This document shows, in pieces, positions 47,035 to 58,887 of a stretch of DNA of 64,000 bases. The notes beneath the pieces are model-generated. The model did no database searches. It saw nothing but the letters and a program-made list of their open reading frames with translations, and was not told the origin of the DNA. The DNA is from Paratinospora sagittata (lineage: Eukaryota; Streptophyta; Magnoliopsida; Ranunculales; Menispermaceae). The translations under genes were made by a program, and so were the position numbers. Within the stretch, counting starts at the first letter, position 1; every line of letters begins with the position of its first letter. The DNA lies in contig CM069593.1 of NCBI GenBank assembly GCA_035771175.1, positions 39,464,741 through 39,528,740 of the forward strand, in the 5' to 3' direction.

Positions 47035-49909
47035 TATCACGACTCAGTGTACGTGACGTCATGACCGGCATGGAACCCCTGGGTATACCCTCCGGCGATA
47101 CACCCGGCGTCAGCCTAACTTAAACACAAATCTCAAATACAAATGATCATATATAACATCCATCCAAATATGATCAACAACAATAAATATTACATCTCCA
47201 AAAATACCAAGTATAAAATTCAAAAAGTTCAAATAATATAAAACCATACACATCCCATCTATGTGTTAATTATACATATTTTAGGAGTTATAATGTACAT
47301 AACATCAAAATACAAAAGTGTACAACACTTATATCAACAAAATACTGAAAGGAATGCTCCGCAGTCAAGCCTTCCCTTTCCCCTTCCTATTAGAACCTGA
47401 AAGGATAAGGATGAGGTGTGAGCTACAACAAGCTCAGTGAATGTCCTCTACAAGTGGCTACATATATGTGCATTTATGTAAAACAAGTCAAGATTATTAA
47501 AGTATTTGAAATAACATGAGATAACATGGTGATGAAACAAGATTACATACATGCTAATATAATGCATTGTGTCATAATAAGACAATGTATACCATTTAAA
47601 TAACATGCAATGCAATCCTAACACCTCCTATGTAAAAATCAATTCGAGAACACGAGTGCGCGAAACCCATGCCCGAACAACCTCTTACTCGTATTCTAAT
47701 AGGAATTTCAAGGGCACGTCACCGATTTACAGTTCTTTCCAAACCCTATTTCAGGTCTAGGTGAACCACGGCTGCACCTACCCTTAAAACCCTCTGCCAG
47801 GTCCACAACTGGGGATCTCTCTAGACTTACAAGACTTCCCTAAGAAAATCAAAACTAGAAGACCCAACCAAATTGCTAACCCAATGGAATATGCTCAAAT
47901 TCATTTCATAAATCAATTAAAACATGCATATGCCATATCCACATATATATATATATATATATATCAATTTGAAACAAGTTATATAATACAATGCCACGTA
48001 TATGAAAACCAACAAGTAAAGAGAACACTCACACTCGACTGGCTAAGTCTAGCCAATCCAATTTTCAATCAGCAAGCGAGTACTAGTAAGATCACAAGTC
48101 ACCTCACGTACCTCGACTTCCAACTAGCCCACTTGGGTTACTCAAATCAATTAGAATTCCTACATAATAACATGGTTCATACAATACTAAAATCAGCCAA
48201 AGTATGCTAATAACCATGTTTAAACCCAATATCAAAGTCAACTAATGATTCTAGAATGGTTAACCCATGAGCCAAATCTCTATTGTCCAATTTAACCCAT
48301 TAACATCAAATTAAACTATACATAACCCAAATTGAATGTCATAGGTTGATCCCCTTGATCTCAAACACTATAGTACAAAGCATTCAATCATATTAGGGGT
48401 TAATTTGACTATTCATCAAGTCAATTTCACCAATTGACTAAGTCTTGGTCAAAATCCCCAATTTGGGCAATACATAGCCTAAGGTCAAATTAAACTAAGT
48501 CTTTCAATTTTAGCACAAGTACAAACATTCTAAACCCATAATTCTATCCAATTTGGGTTCAATTAAACAATCACCAAGTCAATTTTATCAATTGACTTGA
48601 TTTGGGTCAAAAGCCCCAATTTGATGGAAATCCCCAAATCACATGGAAATTTTCAATTTACATGGCCTAAGCCAAAATTACTCTACAATAGGGTTTCCTC
48701 TACTCAAGATCAGTAAATTAGAGTGTCATACATCCATATTTATTCATCAATTTCATCTAAATCACAAGAAATTTGAATAGGGAACCCTAGGTCAAAATTC
48801 TAGTTTAGGTCAAGTCTATGAAACCCCCTCCAATTTCTTGTTAGAAATTGGGGGTTTCACCATTTTTAGACTCCCAATGCCATCTAGATTAACATATCTT
48901 AATCTCAAAACCTAAGTCCAACATTGGATTTCTTACCTCTCCCTTAAATTTCGGGATCCAGGAGTGGAAAACACTCATTATATGATGGTTGAGGTTGGGG
49001 AAGGTCATTAGTATGAAAAACAAGTATAAATCAACCCATACATGAAAACCCTAGACCAATAACCCAAGAATTTCGGGATTCATAGAAACCATAGGTTGAA
49101 AAATCAGTTTTCATGCATGTGGGAAAGTGATGGAAGGAAGAAAATGAGAAAGAAATGGGGAAGAATGGTTACCTTGGGTGATTCTTGAGCACAAATCACC
49201 AAAACCCCTCATTTTTCCTCCCTTTTCTCCTCTCCTCCTTCAAACTCTCTAAGACTCTTTGAAAGTGAAAAAAATGAACAAGTGAGTCCAAAAATCATGG
49301 TAGTTGCTTTTATAGAAAAAATTTGAGCCCACACTTAAAAATACACTTAATAAATAGAAGGAACAGTTTCCTGCATAAATTACTTTCACTTAGATACTCA
49401 ATTTCTTGAAAATGACTCCTCAATTTAACATCTTAACCAGCAAAAATTTTAGGATTGAGTTACCAACATTCTGGTAAAATTTCAGCTCAATCCAATGGTG
49501 GGATTTCTAGATCCAACCATTTAATCAAAACTGCGCAAGAAAATCCTTAAATCCATGAAACAATGTTTGGAGCCTTATAACTCACAGTAGACAACTCCGA
49601 TCAAGATCTTAACTATTCATAATGAAGACCTATCAGAGAAGAATAAGCTGACAAAATTTCAGCTCAATCGAACCACGAATCTAGGAGATCAACCCATTGA
49701 TGTAATCGGTGAAAGAAATTTCTTCCTCCATGGAGCGAGCTCCACTGATCCAAAACACCGTTTTCAATGTCGAACGGGTCTCCGATCATTCCGAAACTTC
49801 ATGCAAAGACACTCGAACCAACGCATGTCGAGCATCATATATGTATACATACACGTATAAGGATACTCTAAGGGTCAAAATGACGTCATCCTAAGGTACG
49901 GGCGTTACA
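47035..49909 (-). mobile_element. Solo LTR I, chromovirus type
   Basis: 2875 bp with plus-strand ends TATCACGACTC and GGGCGTTACA, flanked by the perfect duplication CTAAG (47030-47034 and 49910-49914). Read on the minus strand it starts TGTAACGCCCGTACC and ends GTCGTGATA, the same end type as element G. There is no PBS, polypurine tract or internal coding region. It sits inside LTR D. Confidence 0.95.
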
Positions 49910-50112
49910 CTAAGATTCTAAATAAGAAATACAATCATGAAGCTCTTGAATCCTCATACAGTGTTGTTCCTTCCACATGTTTTGACAGACAAGTTGAATC
50001 TATTTGATATAGCTAGTTAGCATTGAAACAACTACGTCAAAGAGATTAGAGATCATAAGTATGTTGTTTGTAATCATCAAAACAAAATCGGGTAAGAATA
50101 GTTACATCAACA

Positions 50113-50400
50113 CTCCTTAGGCGAGTAGCGCACAGCTCTGAGTAACCAAAAATTGGGTTTCTCAAGTAGGTGCCTCCAGCGCGCTGCTCTCTAGAGGAGC
50201 ACACTTTTCTTAGTAACCCGAGAATTGGGTGTCTCAGACTCGACCAGAGGAGCGCGCTTCTTGTCCAAACCCAGAACTTTCTGGGTTTCTGCTAGCACCA
50301 GCAGCGCGTTGGTGGAATGAAAGAAAGTCCAAAGTTATTTTCTTCAAATCGAATGAACACCAAACATCAAATATCATCAAATCAACATTAATAACACTCA
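50113..50400 (-). promoter_or_regulatory. Pol-env spacer of C with CGCG-type motifs
   Basis: Internal element C sequence after the pol stop. Units include CCAGCGCGCTGCTCT, GAGGAGCGCGCTTCTT and CCAGCAGCGCGTTGG, plus the phrase AACTTTCTGGGTT that also occurs in the C LTR array near 58350. It shows that motif and context are shared between LTR and spacer. Confidence 0.5.
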
Positions 50401-50404
50401 AACA

Positions 50405-53400
50405 TCAAATATTTGACACATTTGACTCACTAAACATGCCTAATTCTCTCCTGATGTGAACAAATTGATCTTTTGCCAATGCTTTGGTAAAAATATCCGC
50501 CAATTGATCCATTGTTCCAATGTTTGTGAGCTTGACATCTCCTTTTTGCACATGATCTCTAAGGAAATGATGTCTAATCTCTATATGCTTGGTCCTAGAG
50601 TGCAAAATAGGATTTTTGGAAATGTTGATTGCACTTGTGTTGTCACAAAATATTTTAGCACAATCAACATAGATTTGGTAACCCTCAAGTTATTGCTTCA
50701 TATATAAGATTTGTGCACAACAACTACCAGCTACAACATATTTTGCTTTAGTTATGGATAATGTCATTGAGTTTTTCTTCTTGCTAAACCAAGAAATCCA
50801 AGATTTACCCAAGAAGTGGCAAAAACCAGAGGTACTTTTCCTATTAATAAGACTACCAACATAGTCTGAGTCAATAAAACTTCTTAGCTAAAAAAAATAA
50901 CTTTTGGATACCAAATCCCCAAATCAATTGTCCCACTAATATATCTAAAGATTCTCTTTACACATTTAAGGTGGGATTCCTTAGGACTTGATTGAAGTCA
51001 AGCGCATAAGCATACACTAAACATGATATCCAATCTACTTGTTGTCAAATACAACAAGCTACCTATCATGCCTCTATAGAGTTTAGTGTCAACAGGTTTA
51101 CCCTTCTCATCCTTATCCATCTTAATAGTTGAGTTGCATGGAGTATCAATGATTTTCAAGTTTTCAAACTTGAGCTTCTTAATTATGTCCTTAGCATACT
51201 TACTTTGGATTAAGAATGTACCATTTGACATTTGCCTAATTTGAAGACCAAAAAAGTATGTAAGTTCCCCCATCATACTCATTTTAAATTCATCTTACAT
51301 AATCTTAGAGTATTCTTTGCAAAGATGAGTTTTTGAAGCACCAAAGATGATATCATCTACATAAATTTGAACTAAAAGCATATCAGAATCTTTGTGCTTG
51401 ATGCATAAGTTAGGATCCAATTTTTCTTTCTTAAACTCATGCTCTAGAAGGAAAGAGCTAAGCCTATCATACCAAGCTCTAGGAGCTTGTTTCAGTCCAT
51501 ACAAGGCTTTATGAAGTTTATACACATAATCTGAATTTTGAGAATCCTCAAACCCAGGTGGTTGTTCCACATATACCTGTTCATTGATGTACCCATTTAA
51601 AAAGGCACTTTTAACATCCATTTGGTATAGTGAAAAGTCTCTATAACAAGCATAAGCTAGAAGCATTCTAATTGTTTCTAATCTTGCTACTGGTGCAAAG
51701 GCTTCTTCATAGTCTATTCCTTCTTGTTGATTGTATCCTTGGGCAATTAATCTTACTTTGTTCCATACAATCACTCCTTTCTCATCTTTCTTGTTCCTAA
51801 AGACCCATTTGGTTCCTATAATGAACTGATGTGTTGGTCTTGGAACTAGTTCTCATACTTTGTTTCCAATGAAGTGGCCTAACTCTTCTTGCACAGCAGC
51901 AAGAATCCAGTTTTCATCACCTAGAGCTTCCTCAACCTTTGAAGGTTCAATTTGGGATACAAAGGCTACATGCCCTTGATCTTTGTTAATTGCTGCTCTA
52001 GTGGTCACTTCCTTAGAAGGGTCCTTAGATTTGGTCTTTGGAGTGACTAGTAAGGAGCCTAGAGTTCTTAGAGACATCTAAGTTTTGATCTTTATCTTCT
52101 AAGTCCTTTAACTCTTTAGGAACATCGTCCTTATCATCAAGATCCAATTTTTCCAAATTTTCACAAATTATTTGTCTAGGATTACTCTCATCAAAATTGA
52201 CATGTATTGACCCTTCTACAACTCTAGTAGACTTGTTGAACACTCTATATGCTATACTATGTGAAGAGTAGCCAAGGAATATCCTAATATTAGATTTTGG
52301 ATCAAATTTATCCAAATTGTCTTTGTCATTCAAAATACAACATTTGCATCCATAAACTTTAAAATGTCATATATTGGGTACTCTACCCTTCCACAACTCA
52401 TAAGGAGTCTTTTTCATGCTCTTCCTAATTAATGTCCTATTCATAACATAGCAAGCAATATTAATGGCCTCAGCCCAAAAATGAGTAGCAACATCATATT
52501 CACACAACATAGTCCTTACATTTCTTGCAAAGTCCTATTCTTTCTTTCCACAACTCCATTTTGTTTAGGAGTTCTAGGAGCTGATAAGTGATGTCTATAG
52601 CCTTGTTTGTTACAAAAATCTCTTCCAGATTTTTGTTCACAAACTCTCCACTCCCATTACTTCTAATGATGGTGATTTTGTATCCTTTTTCATTTTCTTC
52701 TTTATGACAAAATCTAATAAACACATCACACACCTCATGCTTGTGAGCAAGGAAAAAGTACCCAGTAAAACAAGAGAAATAATCAACAATAACATATACA
52801 CATCATTTTCTCCTTATGTTTTGGGTCCGAGTAGGTCCAAAAAGATCCATGTGGATCATTTCAAGAGCTCTAGTAGTAGACATGATTTTTTTTCTCTTGA
52901 GGATGACTTGGTATGCTTGCCAAGTTGACAAGGTTCACAAACCTTATAGTTTAGGTACATTCCCTTAGGAATGCCCTTTGCAAGTTCTTTTTTGGCAAGT
53001 CTAGAGATATTATCCATACTAACATGAGCTAATCTCCTATTCCATAACCATGCATCACCATTCACAACACTCAAACGTGAAACATTGTGATCACTAATAT
53101 CCTCAAGCAAAGTAGAGTAAACATTCTTATGTCTATGTGCTATGAATGCAATAGAACCATTAACATGCTTAACAATGCACCTATTTACTTCAAAACTAAC
53201 ATCATAACCTTTGTCACATAATTGACTTATGCTCAATAGATTATGTTTTAGGCCTTTGACATACAAAAAATCATGAATGAAAAGAGAAGAAGTATCAACA
53301 GTGCCAATACCTTCAATTTTACCTTTTCTATTGTCGCCAAAGATCACGTTCCCTCCAAGCTTGTAGGCTATGCTCAAAAAGACTGATTTATCTCCTGACA

Positions 53401-53591
53401 TGTGCCTTGAGCAGCCGCTATCGAGATACCAAAAGTGTTTTTGAGATCCATCTTACACCACATAACAAACCTTTGACTTTGGTACCCAAGTTGTTTTGGG
53501 TCCATCCATGTTAGCATCCTTAAGAACAGTCTTTTCTATTCATGCTAGTCTATCCTTTTTTATTCTTTTAAGAGGGCATCTAAAGATATAT
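50405..53591 (-). pseudogene. Element C pol: protease, integrase, reverse transcriptase, RNase H
   Basis: The protease near 53430 keeps the catalytic triad: WYLDSGCSRHMSGDKS. The frame then continues to 52856 with the GAG-pre-integrase block WLWNRRLAHVSMDNISRL and CEPCQLGKHTKSS. The integrase core is fragmentary (52733-52500), and the integrase C-terminal part is at 52333-52025. Reverse transcriptase (51774-51295) has [35 protein letters not shown] and the active site YVDD. Connection and RNase H run 51282-50405, ending GDVKLTNIGTMDQLADIFTK. At least five frame breaks make it non-functional. The reverse transcriptase block is closely similar to that of element A. Confidence 0.9.
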
Positions 53592-54209
53592 TGTTGATGT
53601 AACTACTCTCACCTTTTTTTTTTTTTTTGATGATTACAAACAACATACTTGTGATCACTAATCTCCTTAATATAGTTGTTTCAGTGCTAACTAGCTATAT
53701 CAGATGGATACAACTATACTTTCAAAACATGTGGAAGGAACAACATTGCATGAAGTTTCAAGAGCTTCATGGTCGTAGTTCTTATTTAGAATCTTAGTGT
53801 TGTAGAGTAACAGTTACATGTTCCAACCACAATATGATTTGCAGCTTTTCGAAAATCATGCATATAGTTTATCATACTCATGCATATACACTATTATATT
53901 ATTGATAATTCATGCACACACATTAGTATGATAATTATGCGATCACATAGTTAAAATTGTTTATCATGCATATACTTATCAGTGATTAACATGCATTCAT
54001 TTTATCAACTTTGCATGGTTTCATTGTTTTACGTGTATTGTATTGAATGTTTCAATCATATACTTAGTCGATTGATTTACACGTATTTAACCTTGTCAAT
54101 TATACTTTAATCTTGTCAAAAATTATTTTTAAAGTTAGTCTATGTATTTGACAATGTCCTAAACTCATTATGATAAAAAAATCAAGTTTTTTTTCACTTC
54201 ACAGTAAAA

Positions 54210-54580
54210 GAACCCGTTCCTCTCCTAAGGAACGCGCTCCTAAGTATTTTTCCCCAGACTCAAATTTTTTTATCATAAGTTAAGGAACACGCTCCTTCTA
54301 AGAGGAATGCGTTCTTGTGGTTTTTTCCGAGAGTCAAAACTTTTTGATCAGGGAAAAAGGAACGCGCTCCTTCAAGTAGGAACGCACTCCTGTTGTTAAG
54401 GAAAAAATAGAAAAGTTTATAAAGTCAGTGGTTCTTGATGAAGGACCTCGCTCCTATACCCAACGGACACATTAAGGAACGCGCTCCTCATATAAGGAGC
54501 GCGCTCCTTGATCGGAGGAAAATATGATATTTTTCAGATTTCAAAGCAGAAACACGCTTCTTCTTTGAGGAACGCGTTCC
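54210..54580 (+). promoter_or_regulatory. CGCG palindrome array, LTR F
   Basis: About ten units in 370 bp, the best preserved in the window. They include AAGGAGCGCGCTCCTT (54494-54509, a perfect 16-bp palindrome), GGAACGCGCTCC (three copies), GGAACACGCTCC and GGAACGCGTTCC (54569-54580). The last unit lies 23 bases before TATAAAG. Confidence 0.75.
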
Positions 54581-54603
54581 TGTGCCTCTGTGTGGTGTTT
54601 TTT

Positions 54604-54610
54604 TATAAAG
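54604..54610 (+). promoter_or_regulatory. TATA box of LTR F
   Basis: TATAAAG in context TTTTTTATAAAGACCACAC, just after the palindrome array. Confidence 0.6.
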
Positions 54611-55535
54611 ACCACACTTACTCATTTGAAGGGCAACCTTTGCAAAAACTAAATAACTTGTGCATTTTTCTTTGTTTCATTTCTACAAGTCCAAAACAAG
54701 TTCTTGAATGATTTTAAACATCTTTCTAAACAATAGTTCACTTACATTTGATCTATTGATTCATACTTCCGAAAAGTTCTCCAAATCTTACAAAATTTTG
54801 AGAAACTTGTATGTTTCCATTGAGCAAGTATTCAAGACGTTTTTGAGTACTATCTACACATCTTGTTGTGTCTTGATCATTCTTGAACATGGTATCTCTC
54901 ATCCAACATTATACTTGAAGAATCATTGAGCTTCAACCTTACCCAAGTGGGGTAAAATTTCTCTAACTCGATTCTTCTGATTTTGTTTGAGCAAATAAGT
55001 TTTGTGCTTAAGTTAATACCTTGGAAACTGATTTTGTTTTGATTTATTGTGTGTGAAACCCTATTTTGATCTTTATATCATAATATCTTGTTTAGTGGTT
55101 TCATAAATATCTCGTGGTATTGATTCATGTGTTAAAGTTATACAATATTGAATCGATCTCATAAATCAATACTTGGTTTGTTTGAATCTTGATCTTAATC
55201 ATTTACATTTTTAGAATCATCAAGTTTTGATCATCATTATATATTGATTCTTGTGCTTTAAACATATCATTGTTAGAATCAATATCTTGTTACATGTGCA
55301 TAATCGATTCTCGGTTTCATATAATATTTATTTGAATCGATTGCAAATTTGCGAAAAACTATTTCAACACATCGCATCATTTAAATCATTGTGCTTGGAA
55401 TAATGGTGTTTACTCATTCAAGATTGTAAACTTAATATTGTTGAGAGTGTTGTAGAGTACTTCTTTTTATCATTTGTAATCTTGATGTATCGTTGACGCA
55501 TTTGTCAACCAGGATTTATACCATATCTTGTACGG

Positions 55536-55785
55536 CTCATAACCACGCCCGTAAGTTGGTTACAATGCGGCTTTCTAGTCAAGCCCATATGTAGGCTAGA
55601 GTGTGGCTTTCTAACCAAGCCCTTGTGTTGGTTAGTATGTGGCTTTCTAACTAAGCCCTTGTGTAGGTTAGCGTGTGTAGCTTTCTAACTAAGCCCTTAC
55701 GTTGGTTAGTATAAGGCTTTGAGCCAAGCCTTTGTGTTAGCTTTTGTAAACGGCTTCTAGTCACGCCCGTAAGTTGACTAGCCAA
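55536..55785 (+). repeat. Tandem hairpin-unit array in LTR F
   Basis: Six units of about 36 bp, each with GGCTTTCTAACCAAGCC or a variant (GGCTT paired with AAGCC, 7-base loop), separated by CTTGTGTTGGTTAGT-type spacers. It lies about 930 bp downstream of the TATA box, in the transcribed part of the LTR. Confidence 0.8.
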
Positions 55786-56010
55786 TAGTGTATTAGGAAA
55801 TCCTGATCGTGGTGATTGGGTAGTGGACGTAGGTTCTAGGGGAACCAAACTACTCTAAGTCTCTGTGTCCAATTATCTTTCCTGCATTTGTTTATTTTAA
55901 TTGTTACCTACTGCTCAATTTATCTATTTAATTATTTTAATCGAAAGGTAACGTAAAAATCCGCAAAGTCCAATTCATCCCCCCTCTTGGACTATAATTT
56001 TGGGCCAACA

Positions 56011-57469
56011 AGTGTGGCCTTCCCTATTACAATGATGGCAAGTAGGTCTTTTGGTCAATAGATTATTGTGATTTTTCTATTTTGACCCTTTGGTATAACC
56101 CAGGTCGGCTTTATCAAAAACACATCTTTGGGATCCTAACGTCATGTCAAAGAGCTTTTGTCCATTTGTGATTTTTTTCACAACATTTGTACGGTCATCC
56201 ATACTTGCTTTAATTGTTTCTAGCTTTTTGGTCATATTTTCTTTTTCTAAGGTCATAGTCTCAATCATCTCTTGTTGAGATTCAATCTCTTCAAGGACTT
56301 TCATCAAGCTTTTCTTTAGTTTTGAATTCTTTTTTACTTCTCTTTCAAAACAACATTTAACACAGTTAAAATCAGAAGAGTAAAAAATATCATCATCATC
56401 AAAAGGTTCAACTTTTACCTTAGTGTTTGCCATGAGACAAATCACTGCCTTTTCGTTCTCAGAACTAGATTCATCCTCACTTGAACTTGAGTCATCCCAA
56501 GTGGCTTTGAGTACCTTTCGTCCTTCTTCTTTGAGTTGAAGTTCTTTCTCTTCTTGTTGGGACAATCACTCTTGTCATGTCTTAGTTTGTTACAATAAAA
56601 AAATATAAGTTTACTAGGCTTGGCTCCAAACTTCTTTCTTTTGTGGAATTTTTGGTTTGAGCCAACTTTTCTCTTTCTCCTAATGAGACGGTTAAGCTTT
56701 CTAGAAAGCATTACAACATCATCATCAATGCCTTCACTTTCTGAATCGGTATTTGCATTAAGTGCAATGTCTTTATCCCCTTATCATCTATTTTAAATGG
56801 GGTTGTGTTGTTCTTGAACCTTAGCTCATGAACCATCAATGAACCACAAAGTTCATCAAAAGTGTATTCAGCCAAGTTTTTGGCTTTTTCTATAGCTATG
56901 GCCTTAGGTGCCATATTTTGGGCAAATCTCTTAAAAACTTCCTAACGATCTCTTCTTGGTCATAGACCTTTCCCAAGGTTTTCATCTCATTGATGTTCCT
57001 AGCGAACCTTGTTATTGCCTCAGCAATAGTTTTAGCTTCATCCATCCTATAGGTCTCATATGTCTCCACTAACATTTAGAGTTTGGCCTTTTTGACTTGC
57101 AAAGTTCCCTCATGGGTCACTTCAAGTCTCTCCCATATCTCTTTTGTTGTTTCACAAGCACTAACTCTATTGAATTTATTGCTAGACAAGCTACAAAAGA
57201 GAATGTTCATAGCTTGATTATGTAGGAGTTCTTTTTTTTTTCTTTTGCACTTCATTAATCTATATCCTTAGGGCAACCACACCTTTTACGGTTTTAGTGG
57301 GTTTTGGACAACCATTTGTCACAACATCCCACATTTCCAAGTTTTGGGCTCTAAGGTAAAACTTCATCCTAGTCTTCCAATGAAAGTAGTTATCACCCTT
57401 GAAGAGTGGCGGTCTGTTAGTGGATTAACCCTCACCGAAAGTGTTATCTTTAGAAGCTAATCCTGCCAT
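56011..57469 (-). pseudogene. Element C gag
   Basis: The start at ATG 57469 (MAGLASKDNTFGEG) is followed at once by a stop, then RPPLFKGDNYFHWKTRMKFY, the N-terminal gag signature. The middle part (57360-56715) is broken by frameshifts and carries FDELCGSLMVHEL. The zinc knuckle (56711-56442) has decayed to YCNKLRHDKSDC, missing the first Cys. The C-terminal coiled coil runs 56565-56077 and the last part lies beyond LTR F (53592-53440). It is similar in order to the gag of element A and keeps the N-terminus that A has lost. Confidence 0.85.
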
Positions 57470-57507
57470 TGATATCAAAGATTGTTAGATACTTTGATAG
57501 TTAACCT

Positions 57508-57519
57508 ACTCTGATACCA
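57508..57519 (-). other. Primer binding site of element C
   Basis: Minus-strand TGGTATCAGAGT, two bases inside the 5' LTR. It matches the initiator tRNA-Met site with one late mismatch. Confidence 0.85.
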
Positions 57520-57521
57520 CT

Positions 57522-58887
57522 TGTTGGCCCAGATAAAGCCCAAGAGGGGGTGATTTGGACTCTTTGCAAGATTTTAAAACCTTTCAAACAATAAAAACTT
57601 GCGGGAAATGAAAGTAAAAAAAAAAAAAGGAAAAGTAAAACACACAACGATTTAGCATGGTTCGACTCTTAAAGCCTACCTCCACAACTTGATCTACCAT
57701 ATCAAGATTTTCCAAGCTAACACTACAAGATCCTACTTCAAGGGTGAGGATCAAAACCGGTTACACACTTACTTCATAGGTGTGAGCAACCTTTTTACAA
57801 TCATCCTTCACTACAAGAGAACTTCCTAATGGCTAACAAGCCACTTGAAATACAAGAGATTTGAGATTGAGGATTTTCCTTACCAGAAAATCTCAAAGAT
57901 ACTTACAATCAAACTTGGACCTTACTCAAGAGTGCTCAGATGATGTAAAGTATGAAGTGTAAGAGTTGGAGTAATGGTCTCCTTGAAAAAGATATTTGGA
58001 TGATTGAAAAGTGAAGATTAAGCACGTTTAATCCAAAGCTTTGTTTTCAAAAACAATTTTTTGAACTTCGGAAAAACACTTGAACACTTAAAAAAATTCG
58101 ATTGACTTGCAAATAGTTTGTAGGTTCTATAGAATAAAGAACACAACTAGTTTGTGCTCATACTCTGTTTTGTATAAAAATAACAGTTCTTCATTCGACA
58201 CTTAGAAAAGTACGTTGCTCCATAGAAGGGGCGCGCTGGTGTAGGAAGAACACCACCCAGCTGCCCAAAAAGCGCATTGCTGGTCAGCAGATAGAGAGAG
58301 TGTTTTGTCACAGTCTCAGAGGAGCGCATTGGTCTGATCCAAACTAAAGACTGGAAACTTTCTGGGTTCACGACAGCGCACTGCTCTAAAGGGGAGGGCG
58401 CTAGTGACTGTGGCAAGCCATTAAGTGACTTGACAACGCAAGGAGCGCACTGCCAGCTTGAGGAGCGCGCTGGTTTGACACTTGACAATTAAACATGATT
58501 TTTCTTTGAAAATTCTTCTCACAAACTTGTTTAAATCGAATCAAATACTTTGAAAACCAAATTGGAGATTTGAAAACACTTCAAACCTTTTTCCAATGAA
58601 GATAGAAACATGATTAAAATCAATTTTGAAATCATTTGAAGATCATGCTCATTTTGAAAATATATGAGATGCACATAATTTGAGCAAACTTAAAGTAGGT
58701 CATACAACCTAAGATCATATAGACAAAATAAAATTAAAATTACATTCATTCTCTTGATCTTAAGAGTCTTCAAGCTTGAAACCATTTATCTTGAATTGTG
58801 GTGGTTTTTTAAGCTAAACACTTAGAATAAATTATTAGTACCAAAGGGACTCATGTTGTTTGTGATCATCAAAACCAAAAGCCAACA
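57522..58887 (-). repeat. Element C 5' LTR
   Basis: 1366 bp with plus-strand ends TGTTGGCCCAG and AAAAGCCAACA. It carries the U5 end (AAGCCCAAGAGGGGG), a CGCG-type array (58210-58470) and the start block (about 58857-58876). It is the right border of the retroelement nest. Confidence 0.9.
58210..58470 (-). promoter_or_regulatory. CGCG-motif array, element C 5' LTR
   Basis: Units GTACGTTGCTCC, GGGGCGCGCTGG, GAGGAGCGCATTGG, CAGCGCACTGCTC, GGAGCGCACTGCC and GAGGAGCGCGCTGG. The core is kept but the arms differ from the D/E/F family. Confidence 0.55.

Larger units (their letters stand above)
32961..50112 (-). mobile_element. Solo LTR D, split by H/G and I
   Basis: The pieces 32961-33298, 45290-47034 and 49915-50112 together make an LTR of about 2.28 kb, colinear with solo LTR E (2.29 kb). 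The ends are TGTTGGCCTAG and GTTACATCAACA. Shared features are the CCAAGAGGGAGGG U5 end, the GGCTT...AAGCC tandem units, the TATA context ATTTATAGAAAAATACC (46257) and the start block (about 50067-50086). The flanks CTATT and CTCCT are only a partial TSD match. Both flanks are element C pol-env spacer, so D inserted in C. Confidence 0.85.
53592..56010 (+). mobile_element. LTR F (solo), opposite in orientation to C
   Basis: 2419 bp starting TGTTGATGTAAC and ending ATTTTGGGCCAACA, in plus orientation and of the same family as D and E. It contains in order the start block (TTTGATGATTACAAACAAC near 53620-53640), the palindrome array (54210-54580), TATAAAG (54604-54610), the hairpin array (55536-55785) and the U5 end CCCCTCTTGG. 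It splits element C gag: sequences on both sides match adjacent parts of the element A gag. No clean TSD (TATAT left, AGTGT right) and no internal region. Confidence 0.88.
26225..58887 (-). mobile_element. Element C: SIRE-type Copia expanded by nested insertions
   Basis: The 5' LTR (57522-58887), PBS, gag, pol, env-like ORF, polypurine tract and a partial 3' LTR (26225-26866) lie in the right minus-strand order but are spread over 32.7 kb. The gaps are filled by LTR F (53592-56010), LTR D with its own contents (32961-50112) and a DNA element with solo LTR K (29118-32733). Without these the element is about 9.5 kb, normal for the lineage. The 3' LTR lacks its distal part, so no TSD can be tested. 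Coding regions have stops and frameshifts, but the protease DSG motif is intact. Confidence 0.85.

Noticed and set aside
54210..54580. Regular spacing of short palindromes as a CRISPR array
   Set aside because: Plant DNA, units too short and variable, spacers not unique in length, and no cas genes.
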